From: Metaphire vulgaris
Taxonomy: Eukaryota > Annelida > Clitellata > Crassiclitellata > Megascolecidae
DNA: 64,000 nucleotides
NCBI GenBank assembly: GCA_018105865.1
Contig: CM030870.1
Location: forward strand, 4,420,120 to 4,484,119
Direction: 5' to 3'
A model generated the notes under the pieces. It saw nothing but the letters and a program-made list of their open reading frames with translations. It was not told where the DNA came from and did no database searches. A program made the translations under genes and the position numbers. Shown here in pieces: positions 1-21,035 of this stretch (its first letter is position 1; each line of letters starts with the position of its first letter).

Positions 1-8783
<8,783 letters not shown>

Positions 8784-10179
8784 TTAACAATGTTTACACA
8801 GCTGGACGGTTTTGACGTCTGGCTCGACACAGTTTGGTTAACGTGCAATGTTCAATGTGCAATGACAACAACAGTACGAGAATATTCAAATTCAATATTC
8901 AAATCTATTGAATATTCAAATCGTCTTTTGACCTTCGGACCATTGAAGTGTCGTTTTAGGCGCATAAGAGCTTCTTATGATTAGAGACGTGCTGCGGATG
9001 CCGACAAGTTTTTAGATATTTTGCGCCGTCTTTTAAAAATCCCGGTCATGGTTTGGAATGAATTTGAAGATCAAACGCACGGATAACGACAGATGGCATG
9101 GGATAGATCGCATTTGAGGCGGACTTGGTTCCATTCATGGGTGGATCCAGGAATTAAATTATAGGAGGGGACTTCATGTTTCATTCCCCATTCTGCCTTG
9201 CACCACCCTTTGATATGTAGTTATGTACTGGCAATCTTGTTAAGAGTATTGAAATGAAAAAATACACCACTCATTTATTTTATGTCTTGTGTTTTATGTT
9301 TTGAACTTGAAGTAGTATTATGATGGCGAAACATTTAAAACTTGAACGAATACCTAAAATGATTAAGAGCGAACTAAAGCGCTTTAAAGTGTCCTAAAGT
9401 GTTCCAAATTCCCGATACAATAAATGAGTTACCTATAAACTAAGCAGCTATCGGTGAGCTTTGCTCACTTCATTCACGATTTGGAAAATGTGGTTAACGT
9501 TGACGTGTTTCTTTGAGAACACAATCGCATCTGCAAGTTGGGAAAACAGTGGCTAATCTATTAGACACTATTTTGTTAGATACCGTTAGACTATAACGAC
9601 ACAGTAGGCGTTAAGGAAAACAGGAGACCTATTTAATTTATTGGATACTGTCTTGTTAGGTACTGTTAGACGCTGATATGAGCGAAAATTCATCACGTTT
9701 AAGATAGAGTGAGAAATTTCACATATGGCATTAGTTTGATGTAGCTCTGTGCAATTTAAGTCGTTTTATGAAATGATCACTTTATTTTCTGCTTAACTCC
9801 CTAAATTAACATGGCTTTGGAGAAAAGTTTTTTGATCACAGTGTTATTTTGTCTAAAGACTAAAAAAAGACAAATGTCATTCAATGCCAACCTCTTAATA
9901 ACGAAATTTGTCAAGCATATGATACTTAGATTACTGTAACTCCCTCTACTATAACCTTCCCAAAACCTCCATCAATAAATTGCAATCAATACCGAATGCA
10001 TTGGCTCGCGCTGCTACTAAGTCACCTAAATTCTCCCATATTTCACCCATACTAAAATCATTACATTGGCATTAAATAACTGAACGTATCCAATATAAGA
10101 TAATAACACTTAGGCCTACATATAGCTCATTTCAGTCATCAAAACCTGTCTACCTATTATCACTATTAACCTCTCAGCC
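8784..10179. other. Upstream flank of the GOT1-like gene, no gene seen
   Basis: Contains a small AATATTCAAAT direct/inverted cluster at 8880-8925, a lone element end GGGTGGATCCAGGAATT near 9140, and a ~45-bp imperfect direct repeat (9546-9592 and 9630-9672). I see no obvious TATA box and no coding exon. Confidence 0.5.
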
Positions 10180-10610
10180 TCCTCGACCCACACGTTCATC
10201 ATCTCATCTCACTCTGTCACGCCCGCTGAATCAGTCATCCCCGAAAATTTGCAACCGTGCCTTCTCATACGCCTCACCTGAACTGTGGAACTCGATCCCA
10301 CCTTCCCTCCGCAGACTTGGACACTTTCAAACAATGAAATCAGAATCCTCATTTCTTATCACTCCTGCGTTATCTCCTCAAGTCTTCATGTCAAAGCTTA
10401 AATCCTTCCTTTTTAAAATCATTTCCTCCATGGCTGAAACAACCTAGCCTCACTGCCCTTTGGATGTTGACTATTGCCTGGCTGACCATTTACCTTTCCC
10501 AAAGCTATTTTAAGAAAGGCTGAGCGCCTAAGAATAAGCAGCTACTGTTGTACTGACTCCAAAACGCTATATAAATCCACGAGATTTTACTTACTTACTT
10601 ACTTGTAAAT
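10180..10610 (+). mobile_element. LINE (CR1/L2-like) 3' end with (ACTT)n tail
   Basis: In frame: NRAFSYASPELWNSIPPSLR then a short spacer and KLKSFLFK, the typical C-terminus of CR1/L2/Rex-like reverse transcriptases, followed by AAAACGCTATATAAATCCA and (ACTT)n at 10588-10602. Confidence 0.75.
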
Positions 10611-11352
10611 TTAGCAATGCGACCATTACAAGACATAAGCGAATTCATTAGCAGAGACAAGGCTTTTTTACGATTAGTGAATAAGTTTTTATGGCTCCTG
10701 TCTTTTAGTTTTTGCGTTTCATGTCTGCGCTAATACCTGACATTTGGTGCTATATTTTTGTGTGTAAAATGGGCAAGTAGATAATTTCATGCTTAGACAC
10801 GATGTATGATCTTCCTTCTACTTTCACCGAAAGAAAGAAGAGGAACAAGAGGCATAGGGAGAATCTCGTCTGACAGGTCAGTGATCTAACACGGTTGCTC
10901 TCAAGTTCTCAACGGCTATAAGTTTGTAAATAACATAATGTTCAAATGTTTACGTTGTAGTCAGTGTCTTAAGAATGTTTATGATTGATGAAATGAACGC
11001 GTCATTGGGCTAACATTGAAGTGCGATGCCTTAAAATCTTCTGTAGAGTAACGCTGAAGCAAAAACGAAAATGAAAATAGATCTGCAAAAATTTCTCATT
11101 TCACTTTTTCAAAGATCGATAATGAAAGCAAATTGTTCTGCGATCATACGCACTTATTTAGAACTTTTGTTAATTTAACCACAATCGAATGCTACGTGAT
11201 CGCAAGTGAGAAGCAGAATTAAGTGCAAATACTGAGTATTATTTAATTATGATAAACATATTCATTGCTCTCTAAATAAACAGTCCAACGAAATATTTTC
11301 AGCAATGCGGGAAAATTATAGCAGTGCGCCTGCCTTGTCTTGAAGTACAGAA

Positions 11353-12341
11353 GGGGCTGTCCATTAATTACGTCAACAAAATAGGGGAGGGGTTTGAAAA
11401 AAATGACAATTGTTGACATGGGAAGGGGTCAAGAGAAGTTGACGTCAGCAATTTTATATTTCTACAAATGATAGAAAATAGGAAATTTCACGGAATACTA
11501 TTTATTACAACGGAAAAAAGGCTGACAAGCAAAAAGGTCATCACCACCACATTATAAGACTTGATGAACAAAAGAAAGGAAAAGGTCATCACCGTAAAAA
11601 TAATAACCTTCTAAACTTTTTAGAGGGGGCCGACACTGATCTTAGTGGGGCAGTGTTTAATTTAGACTCATGGACTCCAGGGGAAAACTGAGAAAGACGG
11701 GGGAAACTGACAAAGCCGAGGGGAAATCTGCTAGGGGGCTGCTGTTAGTTGATGTAGTGTGCCAAAATTTCCGGAGGAAATTTGAAATTTCCGGGGAAAG
11801 GGCAATTCCCTCCGAAACGGCCTGGATTAAACCCTGTAGTGGGGGGGGGTCAAAAGTAAATGATTAAAAGTCCTTCCCGAGCACTCAGGCTAACCTCAAA
11901 ATTGCTCAATTAATGGACGGCGCTGATCTCCGTTACCATTGCCACTCAGCCAGGCGACTGGTTCAAGCGCAATTACATTGATACGGGGCCAGTGTTCTTT
12001 AAGCAACAAACGCCTGTTTACTGTCCGTTGGATTAATCCAGCAAACTCATTTGCCATCGCCAGATGGCGAAAGAACACTGAGTCGACCTTAGGGCTCCCA
12101 AAGATTTAACCCTGACCTTCTGATCTCTGGTATTGTCCAACGCTGTTACCACTTATACTAAACTATTAGAGCCCTATTATACAATTATTGTTTTATACTG
12201 TATATCTTCAGTTTTCTGCTTTTATTCAAATCCTTGTTGAACATGATTATAGGGGTCACTGAAAAATTGAACAAGTTGTTATTTCCAGAGGGAGGATCAA
12301 AAATTGCCTAAAAATTGCTGACGTAATTAATGGACAGCTCC
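11353..12341. mobile_element. MITE with CTGTCCATTAATTACGTCA ends
   Basis: Ends GGGGCTGTCCATTAATTACG and the inverse of GGAGCTGTCCATTAATTACG. The paralogous unit near 12891 gives the empty site CAGAATATGTA, so flanks GAA/TAA imply a 2-3 bp duplication. Carries the shared AAGCAAAAAGGTCATCACC word at 11528-11546 and a nested SINE. Confidence 0.8.
11905..12110 (-). mobile_element. tRNA-type SINE body, head missing
   Basis: The strand-reversed sequence matches the body of the SINE at 23190-23460: CGCCAGATGGCGA, GGATTAATCC, and the end CGGAGATCAGCGCCG. It lies inside the MITE at 11353-12341, so it inserted later or was carried along. Confidence 0.65.
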
Positions 12342-13709
12342 TAATATGTACGCATTGTACACTGTACACTGTACAGGGCGTAAAAATTCTATTAGCGCAA
12401 TTACACGTAGAAGCTTGATACGCGGCATCAGGTTATTCTTTAGCGTTCAACAAACGAACATTCTTCGACTGTCCGTTGGATCTTCCAGCAAACTGAGTCC
12501 TTACAAATCTATGCAAAGAACACATGCTTTTAAGTCGGATCTCTCTACAAAGATTTAACTGCTGTTCACACTCTAACTGATCTCTGGTATTGACCTGATT
12601 TGGGATGTCAGTGTCTTATACTGTAAACTATTAGAGCCAGTGTTATCAATTATTGTTTTTATTATTGTGCCCTTATCTTCATGTTTTCTGCTTTTATTCA
12701 AATCCTTTCATTGTAACTTGACACCAGCCGAGTTTAGACGAGGTTTCGTTGCAAATGAGCAAGTAGATTATTTCCAGTGTTGGATAAACATGTCCAATTG
12801 TCCATGGATCTATAAATAAACAGTCATTACAAACTTTTTTCATCTATGCGGGGAAATTCTAGCAGTGCACCTGTCTTGTCTTTGAGATACAGAATATGTA
12901 CAATGTACAGTGTATAAAGTAAAAATTCTATCAGCGCAGTTAGAAGCTTGATACGCGGCATCAGACTATTCTTTAGCGTTCATCAAACGAACATTCTTCC
13001 AGAAAACTGAGTCCTTACAAATCTAGGCAACAAACTCATAGCTTTCAAGTTTGATCTCCCTCCAAAATTTTGCCTGATGCTCAAGCTGTACAGCAGCTGA
13101 TTTCTGGTATTGACTTGATTTGGAGTGCCATTGTCTTATACTCTAAACTACTATAAGCGGTGTTATAATATTTTATTTTAATTATTATGCCTTTATCCTC
13201 GTGTTTTCTTGCATTTTTTCAAATCCTTTTATTGCAACATGACACCAACCGTCGCTGTCAACAACTGCCGCAGCACCGCTATTCGTTGTCATTGAAATAT
13301 AATATCTCATGAAGTCATCTGATCATGATAGAGCCTTCTCATTGTTATCGCTTTTTGAATATGAATATCAAACTCCGATAATGTAAGATTGGCTGCTCAA
13401 GATTGATGGACATCTACTGAAGTCCATTTCATGAAAAGGGTAAAATATTTCAATTTATGAACTCAGAAGAAATAGCGTAGAACCCAACCAAATGGCAACT
13501 GCTGCAATTTTTAAATTTCACTAAATGAAACAAAACTGAACATAGAGTCTTTCTCTTTCTACAGAATAATTCGAGAGACTCCTGAAGAAACGACGGTTCA
13601 AATTTTCTGAAATCTCTTCTGCTATATACGTTCAAGGTCTTCTACGCAAATTTTAACATCCAAATCTTCAGACGAGTTTTAGAATTTCCAGCAAACAGAA
13701 ATTTAGATC

Positions 13710-14824
13710 ATGGCAGCTAAAGATAACAAAGCACTGAGCGAACTTTCTCCTCTAACAGAATGTTGCATCTGTCTGATGCCTTTCACGGATCCAAGAATGC
13801 TGCCATGCATTCATTCTGCATGTCTGAAATGCTTCGAAGATATTCAGACAAAGAACAAGAAAAAACCAGGCGATGTCATACCTTGTCCAGTATGTAGAAA
13901 GAAATCACCATTCCACAGACAGGAATGAGTGGATTACAAAAGAATTTTTTCATTGCAAATCTACTGGAAATAATGCAAAATTTCAATAAAGAAACAACAT
14001 CTCAAAGTTGCAAAATGTGCAAAATTATAGATGCACAAAAGGATGCGAGTGAAGTCTCAATGAAATGCTTGGAATGCAGCGAAATATTTTGTGAACGCTG
14101 TGCCAATGTCCACAAATTCACCAAGTTAACTCAGGACACAGAGTCGTTGAAATAACAGAAAATCTTGATAAAGAAGAGATTCGAAATGCGTTTCCACCTC
14201 CGAACTGTTCAAACCATCCTCACAGGCTCCTTGACTTGTATTGTAGAGACTGCAAGACAGTGGTCTGCGTCTCCTGTTTTGTTGAAATGCATAAATCACA
14301 CGACTGTAGCGATGTGACCACAGTTGACAAAGAATTTCGCAAAAGCCTCGAAATAAATTCCTCAGAAATTAGTCATTATATTTCACAAATGGAGGGAAAG
14401 AGAAGTGATATGGAACAGAGAAAGACGAATCTTTTGAAGCAGACATCTGAAATAGAGAATGCCGTTCGACTGAAAAATCAACATCTGAAGACATTGATTG
14501 ATCAACAAACACAACTTGTTTTGGACGAACTTTCCTCTCTGAAGCAAACACTTTTCAAAAAGGTAGAAACAGAAATAGAAGAAATTGAACGAAAGATGAC
14601 AATTCTGACGAGTTTTGAGGCCTATTGTTCTGAGATCAAATCCAGAGGTTCCCCCACTGATGTTTGCAGTTGCGTGGATGGATTAGTCAGAAGAGCCGAT
14701 GAATTGAGAAAAGAGAATGACAAATATCTTAATGGTCCTGATTGTGTAGTTGAAGTTAAATTCAATGCAACTGATGAAGGTGTACTCAGTCGGAGCTCCA
14801 GCAATGTTATTGGCAATATAGAAG
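13710..14824 (+). CDS. TRIM-kelch exon 1 (RING, B-boxes, coiled coil)
   Basis: Start ATG at 13710, with an AT-rich leader upstream. Reading moves through three frames (stops at 13928 and 14155), yet conserved sequence continues across each shift: EITIPQTGMSGLQKNFFIAN across the first and HRVVEITENLDKEEIRN across the second. Both are explained by one missing base. Confidence 0.88.
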
Positions 14825-15268
14825 GTATCAAACACAAAGACGTACAATAGAACTATAATAGCCTATTATAATGTCTAGAAGATAGTTTCATGATAAGCAG
14901 AGAGTTCAACTGATATGGTCAAATTTTAGACTTTCAGGACTTAGGCATTAAGTTAAAAATGTCGTCACTTTACTGAATGCAAAATAGCTTATAGCTTCAT
15001 AAAGTCACAACAACATCGCAAACAATCTGCATCTATAGCCAATATTTTAAAAATCGGCTTGTGCTAATGTAAACACCAATATTTGATCTGTTATAGGGTG
15101 GATATGATTCAAATCATTGAATGTACTGTATATCTGATATCCACGTAGTCGCCCGTGGTTATAAAGCTAATGTTCCAGTGTGACGGATAGTTATTTATGT
15201 TTACAGCAAGTCTTCAACATTTCCATTCCAATATCCGTTGCAAAGCTTGTAATAGCTAAATAAAGCCG

Positions 15269-15318
<50 letters not shown>

Positions 15319-16442
15319 GCTGCTACTATTACAGTATTATTACTACTGCTGATACTGGTCATTTGAATTGAAAAACGCCAGAAGTTTTGAATATCTAGAT
15401 ATAGTTTAAGTTTGATCATTCGTGGATTGATTTTACGTCAAAATAATGTTTACCAATAAGAGCATAAACCAAATGAGCAGCAAGCTATTGATTCCGAGTG
15501 ACTCTTTGGCTAATAATTACGTAGATTAGAAAATAAGTCATTTACTGTAATGTTTTAGAGTCCACGAAGAGAGTGAAGAGCTACGCCGTTCTTGTTACCA
15601 GAGGATATAAAAGTGAATTGTTCTTTAAAATAAATCTTCATGAGACTGGAGATATGTCCAATTTGCAGCCGATGCCAACAAAAATGATATTAGAATCTGC
15701 AGCCACCTTTTACCGCAATTCAATCTACTTCATTGGATTAGGCAACAAATCTAACGAAATCTGGACTTTCGATGCAACGTCTGATAAATGGAAGAAATGC
15801 GCTTCTATGGTCAAAGGTAGAAGACGACACAGTGTGGCGTTTGTTGATCACTCTTTGTACATATGCGGCGGATATGTAGATTCTGATGAAAGTACACTCG
15901 ATGACGTTGAAGCATACGACACAATCAACGATCGTTGTTCATCTGTTGGTAAATTGGTTCACTGTGTCGATAGTTCAGGCAATTGTGTTCCCTTCAATTC
16001 GTGTCTCTATATATTTGGTGGATCTAACGCTGACAATGAAGCCGTGAGTGAAGTTCAAGTATACGATACAAAATCAAACACTTGTACTTTGCTTTCCAGT
16101 TCAATGCCCGCAGCATCCTCTCATATGCGAGCTGCATTGTTTGAAAAGACTGTCATTTTACTTGGCAGAAACAAGTGTTTCTTGTACGATCTTGATGCAG
16201 GAACTTGGCAGCAAAGACCCCAATTTAAAACTGAAGTCTATCACTTTGGGCTGGTTATTGACAAAGGGAAAATATTTGTCATTGGAGGCGCTGGCGACGC
16301 AAAATATGCTTATGTAGATGACGTCAGATGTATTCCAGTGAAAAATATCATAGACAATAAAATAATCGAGTGGAAACATCACGCCAAATTGCCAAGAAAA
16401 ACGGCTATATATGTCTGTGAAAAAATTGAATTCGAAGTTTAA
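13710..16442 (+). CDS. TRIM protein with C-terminal kelch repeats (two exons, frameshifted)
   Basis: Likely RING E3 ubiquitin ligase. Exon 1 (13710-14824) encodes a C3HC4 RING (about residues 15-63: CCICLMPF, CIHSACLKC, CPVC), a B-box1-like C-x2-C motif pair (CKMC, CLECSEIFC), B-box2 (LDLYCRDCKTVVCVSC, HKSHDC) and a ~100-residue coiled coil rich in E, K and Q. Donor AAG|GTATCA joins, in phase 1, to acceptor TGTTTTAG at 15558. Exon 2 (15559-16442) encodes about 294 residues with kelch blades (IYFIGLGNKSNEIWTFD, SLYICGGYVDSDES, CLYIFGGSNADN, IFVIGGAGD). Two single-base losses break exon 1: near 13898 (CRKE to CRKK) and near 14130 (TQDHRVVEI becomes TQDTESLK and stop). Typical invertebrate TRIM genes end in NHL or B30.2, so kelch is unusual. 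AATAAA follows at 16717. Confidence 0.85.
15270..15318. repeat. (ATT)n microsatellite in the TRIM-kelch intron
   Basis: Sixteen or so perfect ATT units. It gives an isoleucine-run frame on the minus strand that is not a gene. Confidence 0.95.
15559..16442 (+). CDS. TRIM-kelch exon 2 (kelch repeats)
   Basis: Open from the acceptor to TAA at 16440. The first codons STKRVKSYAVLVTRGYK lack an ATG before residue 35 or so, so it cannot readily be a separate gene start, and the phase fits exon 1. The blades resemble those of KLHL proteins. No frameshift in this exon. Confidence 0.88.
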
Positions 16443-16716
16443 GCTGGCCGAAAGTAATGGCATTTTTACACTGTAATTGCGTCGCCACTTCTTTTACATT
16501 CCGAAGCGGAACAGTCTTTAATTAAATTACTTAATGCAACTGAAAATGCAATTCTAACATAGTTTTCTTATTAGCTTACACCAGTAAACATATCTGATCG
16601 AACCAGAGTTAGAATTTTCGCCGTTTTACTTGCTCTATGAACGTATATTAATTGCATTATGTCAAACTGTATTGTTGAGTAAGATTATTTAGAAGACATT
16701 GATTTATTTCTAATGA

Positions 16717-16722
16717 AATAAA
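16717..16722 (+). promoter_or_regulatory. Probable polyadenylation signal of the TRIM-kelch gene
   Basis: AATAAA 275 bases after the stop codon, the first clear hexamer on this strand downstream of the coding end. Confidence 0.55.
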
Positions 16723-16822
16723 GGTCCATGAACTCAATATTTCTAACAAAGTAAAGGTAAAGGTAGTCCCGTACTCGAACAATGATCTCGCATTGCAGGT
16801 GTCTTGCGCCATTAATCTTGAG

Positions 16823-17126
16823 TAGCGGTTCTCAGACTTTTAGGATTTCATGCATGGCGTCCTTTAGAAATTTTTGCTATGACTCGCGGATCTTATGAAA
16901 TTTGAAGTTTTAAATTAACTATAATTAATTAACACATATGCTACTTGTTTTCTCAATCAATTATTTAATCAGAAAATTGCAAATCTTGGTCATCAAATTT
17001 AAATTCATATGAAATCTGCACTCTAAGAGCAATCAGTGTTTTATGTTCTGAGGTTCTGGTGAGTACGGTCCCCTGAAACCGCTTGGCGGTCCCTATGGGA
17101 CTGCGGACCCAGTTTGAGAACCACTG
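16823..17126. mobile_element. hAT-like element with CAGTGGTTCTCA ends
   Basis: Ends TAGCGGTTCTCAGACTT and the inverse of CAGTGGTTCTCAAACTGG; flanks ATCTTGAG and ATTTAGAG match 6/8. A relative with shared interior (AAAATTGCAAATCTTGGTCA) is at 38971-39292. Confidence 0.8.
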
Positions 17127-17189
17127 ATTTAGAGTTTGCCATTTCTTTCTCCAGACCTGCGTTTTACCTTCGCAGCTTAATGCTGTCAG

Positions 17190-17336
17190 CAATTTATCCA
17201 CGCCTATGCGATGAACGGCTTGTTTTCCCGCCGCCACCACGACTAGATTCCTCAACGGATACCCATCCAAGTACGAGCCGCGCTCAACTCTGCTTTTCTT
17301 CTGTGTTCTAATGCAGCTGGTCGGGCAACGCTGAGT
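17190..17336 (-). mobile_element. 5S-rRNA-derived SINE, diverged copy
   Basis: On the minus strand TCGTACTTGGATGGGTATCC followed by AATCTAGTCGTGGTGG resembles the internal promoter half of animal 5S rRNA (GGTTAGTACTTGGATGGG...). A better copy is at 51075-51222. The preceding sequence GCAGCTTAATGCTGTCAGCA is shared with 51045, so the two share a body outside 5S. Confidence 0.65.
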
Positions 17337-17470
17337 AGACCGGTGATATTTCTAGCAGCGTTTGTAAAAATAGATTTCAAGAAATTTGAATGATGTCATA
17401 ACTCTCAATGTCTGGAAGTCAGCTGTTTTCATAAAATCGAGGTAATATGGGGGTATTTTGTTGTAAAACA

Positions 17471-18001
17471 CAGTGATGGGCAACTAACTAAAACATTAGT
17501 TTACCTACAACTAAATTTCAACTAGAAATAATTAGTTAATTTCTTAGTTGCAAACTATCTTTCTAAAATAGTTAACTAAACTAAAAAATATACGCTAGCT
17601 AAACTTTTTGCAACTAATTTTACAACTATTTCCTAGTTATCAGACATGTGTTCATGAAATATAGGCGATGTTTACAACATGAACATGTCAGTCAATGAAC
17701 CATCGAATTCACTAATCATTATCTATTTAAAATTTAAGTCTTAGCCTAGACTGCAGGAACACAAGTTTGTCTGGAAAAATGACCCAGAAAGGAATAGATA
17801 AAAAAGGTAGCCTACTGTTATTGAGAATTCGGGACACCAACTAAAAGTTTTAGTTAAACTATTAAGTTGTTAACTAAAATTTTTCAGTTAAACTAGCATT
17901 TTAACTAAACTATTTATATTTAATTAAACTATGAAGATAACTAAAAAATTTAATCAAACTTTTAGTTAGTAACTAATTACTTAACTAGTTGCCCATCATT
18001 G
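17471..18001. mobile_element. hAT-like element with AACTAA/TTAGTT subterminal arrays
   Basis: Ends CAGTGATGGGCAACTAACTA and the inverse of CAATGATGGGCAACTAGTTA. For about 150 bp inside each end the word AACTAA (or TTAGTT) recurs many times. The target duplication is unclear. No transposase. Confidence 0.75.
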
Positions 18002-19590
18002 CGTGAGACGAATACCAAACTGCAGCAGCCCCCAGTGGACCAACACCGAAGCATTAAAAATACTCGATTCAAGTATAGAGCTGCCAGTTTAACGCGGCGA
18101 TTTTTCGGCAAATATGCGGAACTCAGAGCCAGAGGTCCTAAATATGCGGGGGGAATGCGGAATTTCCTATTTATGCGCCTAAGTTTCCTATATATGCGTT
18201 TATTTTACTTCTCTTATATTTTCGGAAATTGCGGTGTTTATCGTTAACAGAAGGGCTGAGGAGCAATAAAGTTATACAGACAGGCGCGGTGATCTCCTGT
18301 AAATCTATACCAATAAGCATATATTACAAAATGACAGAATGTTAGGCCCTATTACACCTATATAATATATACAATAGGCCTGTGTGACGAAAATACGGAT
18401 AAAATTGGCGCATATTTGAGCGGAAATCGCATAAACAGAAAACCGATTCAGCGGTTTTGTAACGTGCTGCGACCCTAATCATAGCATGTTATAATAAGAA
18501 ATATATTAGGCCATCTGGAGAAAGTTAATCGAAAAGAGTCTTCAGAGTTTTGAGAAAAATGGCAAACAAAAAGCTGTGATTCAATTTGAATGAAAATATG
18601 GCAAATATATTAGGCAAAATTATTCATATTTTTGCCACTGAAGACAAAATTTTGTTTGAAGAAGAATTTAGTTATTTCCAAAACATACATACATACATAC
18701 ATATTCGCATCATGAATATAATGATGCCATAATGCACATCTAGTGTATTTGAGGTATAAGAAATTAAACTTATATCTAACTTACTCTAAGTAAAATGAAC
18801 TAAACTGAAAAGAAAATAGTAGAAATTACAAGTTCAACATGGAGATAATATACAATTTTTATACATGATAAATTGTTTATGAAGCTGTATGAGAAGAAGA
18901 AAAAACAGGACTGCCTAAAGGAATCACAGATCCCGAAAGGTGGTAATGAGAGAAATAAATATGGAAATTTCTTGAAAATTATCTTTTTTTCAAATTTTGC
19001 CATGAACATACCTTTGTTACGCGTCTTAAAAATAATCCTATGAATAATATATGGCAAACTCGTCTGCTTGCTAGGTTGTCTTTCAGCCTTGTCTCACAGA
19101 TTCACATTGTTAGTGGAGTGTCAGAGCAAAATGGTCGGAATACGCTTTCTTAACGCTATTGCGAGATAAGATTAATTTTTAAAGGTACTATAGTCCAGGG
19201 AACACTTCAGCGGCTTTGTAGCATTCCGCGGCCCTGTCGATTTATTGTCAACTAAAATTGGGTTAAACACCTAATCGTTTTAATATATAGGCCGTCTATG
19301 GTGGTTTGCAGGCACATGAATTTCTTAAAACCTAAACCTACTTGCAACTTTCAAGGCTTGTGACATTGTGGTATAAGTTAGAAAATGGCACGTTTGAATC
19401 TAATTTTGCGCTACCCAGCGCCACTTTAGGGTCGCGACCCACAGTTTGGGAAACTCTGGTTCGATTCTTGAATCTCGCTTGTTTCCGTTTCATACAACCC
19501 CTTTGTGTTTTTTTCTATAAGTCGCTGCAGGCAGATATCTATTATTCTGACTGATCTCTGGAATGACCTGGTCTTTTGCAGATGAATTCG
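18002..19590. other. No gene seen; AT-rich intergenic DNA
   Basis: Holds a short (ATAC)n run at 18683-18703 and scattered element fragments (GCGGTTTTGTAACGTGCTGCG near 18450, GCGGCTTTGTAGCATTCCGCG near 19210). Small ORFs here have no family features. Confidence 0.5.
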
Positions 19591-19594
19591 AAGT

Positions 19595-19670
<76 letters not shown>

Positions 19671-19703
19671 TGTAATAATATAATGTAATAATAATAATAA
19701 TAA

Positions 19704-19780
<77 letters not shown>
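19595..19780. repeat. (AAT)n / (ATT)n compound microsatellite
   Basis: Runs of AAT turn into ATT at 19631 and again at 19706, making near-palindromic arrays able to fold. Preceded by CTCTGGAATGACCTGGTCTT, a sequence also upstream of the array at 42340. Confidence 0.9.
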
Positions 19781-20283
19781 TATCAATAGGGACTACAAAT
19801 GCTGACGCTATATAATTGTAATTCTGTTTACCTATAGTTTCAGGAATAAATTTAAGAAAATGGCAATTAAAATATAATAATATTAATTGAAGAGCGATTA
19901 TTTAATTAAATAGCATAGATATTTCTTTTTATTTTTCATAAGTTTTATTTATAGACGCTTCTTTGTCCAAACGATGCATATAGGAATCAATTTGCATCCA
20001 CTTGAAGAGATTAACTAAGGTTCGACATTCTCCATAAACGCACAAAACAGAAATAGAAGTCCACAAATCTTTTATTACACATTAAGCACAACCAATGATG
20101 CCCTTCATTACAGAACAATGCAAATATTGCGACTATTTGGTTGTCCGGTTTGATATTCTCGATCTTATTTTGATCTTGTACTAGTGTGATTTGGTCTGCC
20201 ATCGGCTGATGCTTCCATGCATTATGAAATGGCGCTATAGAAGTTTAAGATTAGATTAGAGAGTATATTAGACAAAGGTTTAT

Positions 20284-20514
20284 CCGGTGGCGTAGCTAGG
20301 GTTTGAGGAACGGTTTCGCCAGAGTGGATTGTCCGAGGAAGGGAAAAAATTGAAACAAATTGAATCTTAGACATTATTTTTATCCGTTGGCTGAAGTTGG
20401 ATAACTTAAATATAATCAGCAATGATTTTGCTTGAGGCAAACTGGAACGGAAGACATTGTATGGCCAATTTCAGTGCGAAAAGGATATGCCACAAACCCT
20501 AGCTACACGAACTG
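20284..20514. mobile_element. Short inverted-repeat element, GTAGCTAGGGTTTG ends
   Basis: GCGTAGCTAGGGTTTG at 20290 and the inverse of GTGTAGCTAGGGTTTG at 20495-20510. No coding capacity; duplication not recognised. Confidence 0.6.
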
Positions 20515-20649
20515 CTATAGCATGTTCTATGCAGGTATCAGCTTATATGTTCGATATTGCACAATATGTGAATTGCTGGATGTTTCCTGGCGATTCGCTG
20601 CGTTGACAGAGAATTCATTGACCTAATCGTATCTCCGGCGTGCGGCGGC

Positions 20650-20843
20650 TCAGACAGAGGACATGGCGGAGAAAGAATCGGCCGACGACGAATGACGCGA
20701 CGGATAGCAGGCGTAGTAGGGATCGCACAGGTCGGTATTGCGAGAACAGAAGAGACACATGTACAAAGACGACCCTCTACTGATGGCAGATGACGAAGAC
20801 GACAGGAATCTTCTTGGTCGAGCGTCGGCTGAGCCGTAATTTC
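20650..20843 (-). CDS. Candidate terminal exon, cysteine-rich, family unknown
   Basis: Acceptor TGTTTTCATTTAG, then 64 codons to TGA. The composition is coding-like: GC-rich third positions, unlike its AT-rich surroundings. It reads NYGSADARPRRFLSSSSSAI, then a Cys cluster (YMCLFCSRNTDLCDPYYAC) and a Ser-rich tail ending SAMSSV. Four cysteines in 16 residues after an Arg-rich segment could suit a secreted peptide precursor or a small structural protein. No family is recognised and no partner exon was found upstream on this strand. Confidence 0.4.
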
Positions 20844-21035
20844 CTAAATGAAAACACCGGAGAACCACGGCCGGATTAAACATGTTGTACTGTAATATGT
20901 TTCAATTGAAACGGACCTACTCATAAATCATTGATAAATGCAGCAATTTAAGGATCTACTAAATTTCTACTATTGCCAATACTGCCTAAGTAAGTAAGTC
21001 AAATAAGTAGAGGTGTCATTTGAGGGTGGGGGTAG

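Larger units (their letters stand above)
11276..13250. repeat. Diverged tandem duplication, one copy interrupted by a MITE
   Basis: The segment 12815-13245 resembles 11276-11352 plus 12345-12735. Both carry ATAAACAGTC, GGGAAA(T)T, TAGCAGTGC, GAAGCTTGATACGCGGCATC, TCTTATACT and TTCAAATCCTTT blocks in order. Parts of each unit resemble the SINE body at 11905-12110, so SINE-derived DNA was included. Confidence 0.75.

Noticed and set aside
15573..16442. Kelch exon as an independent gene starting at GTG or an internal Met
   Set aside because: No ATG near the frame start, while the acceptor and phase fit the upstream TRIM exon exactly.
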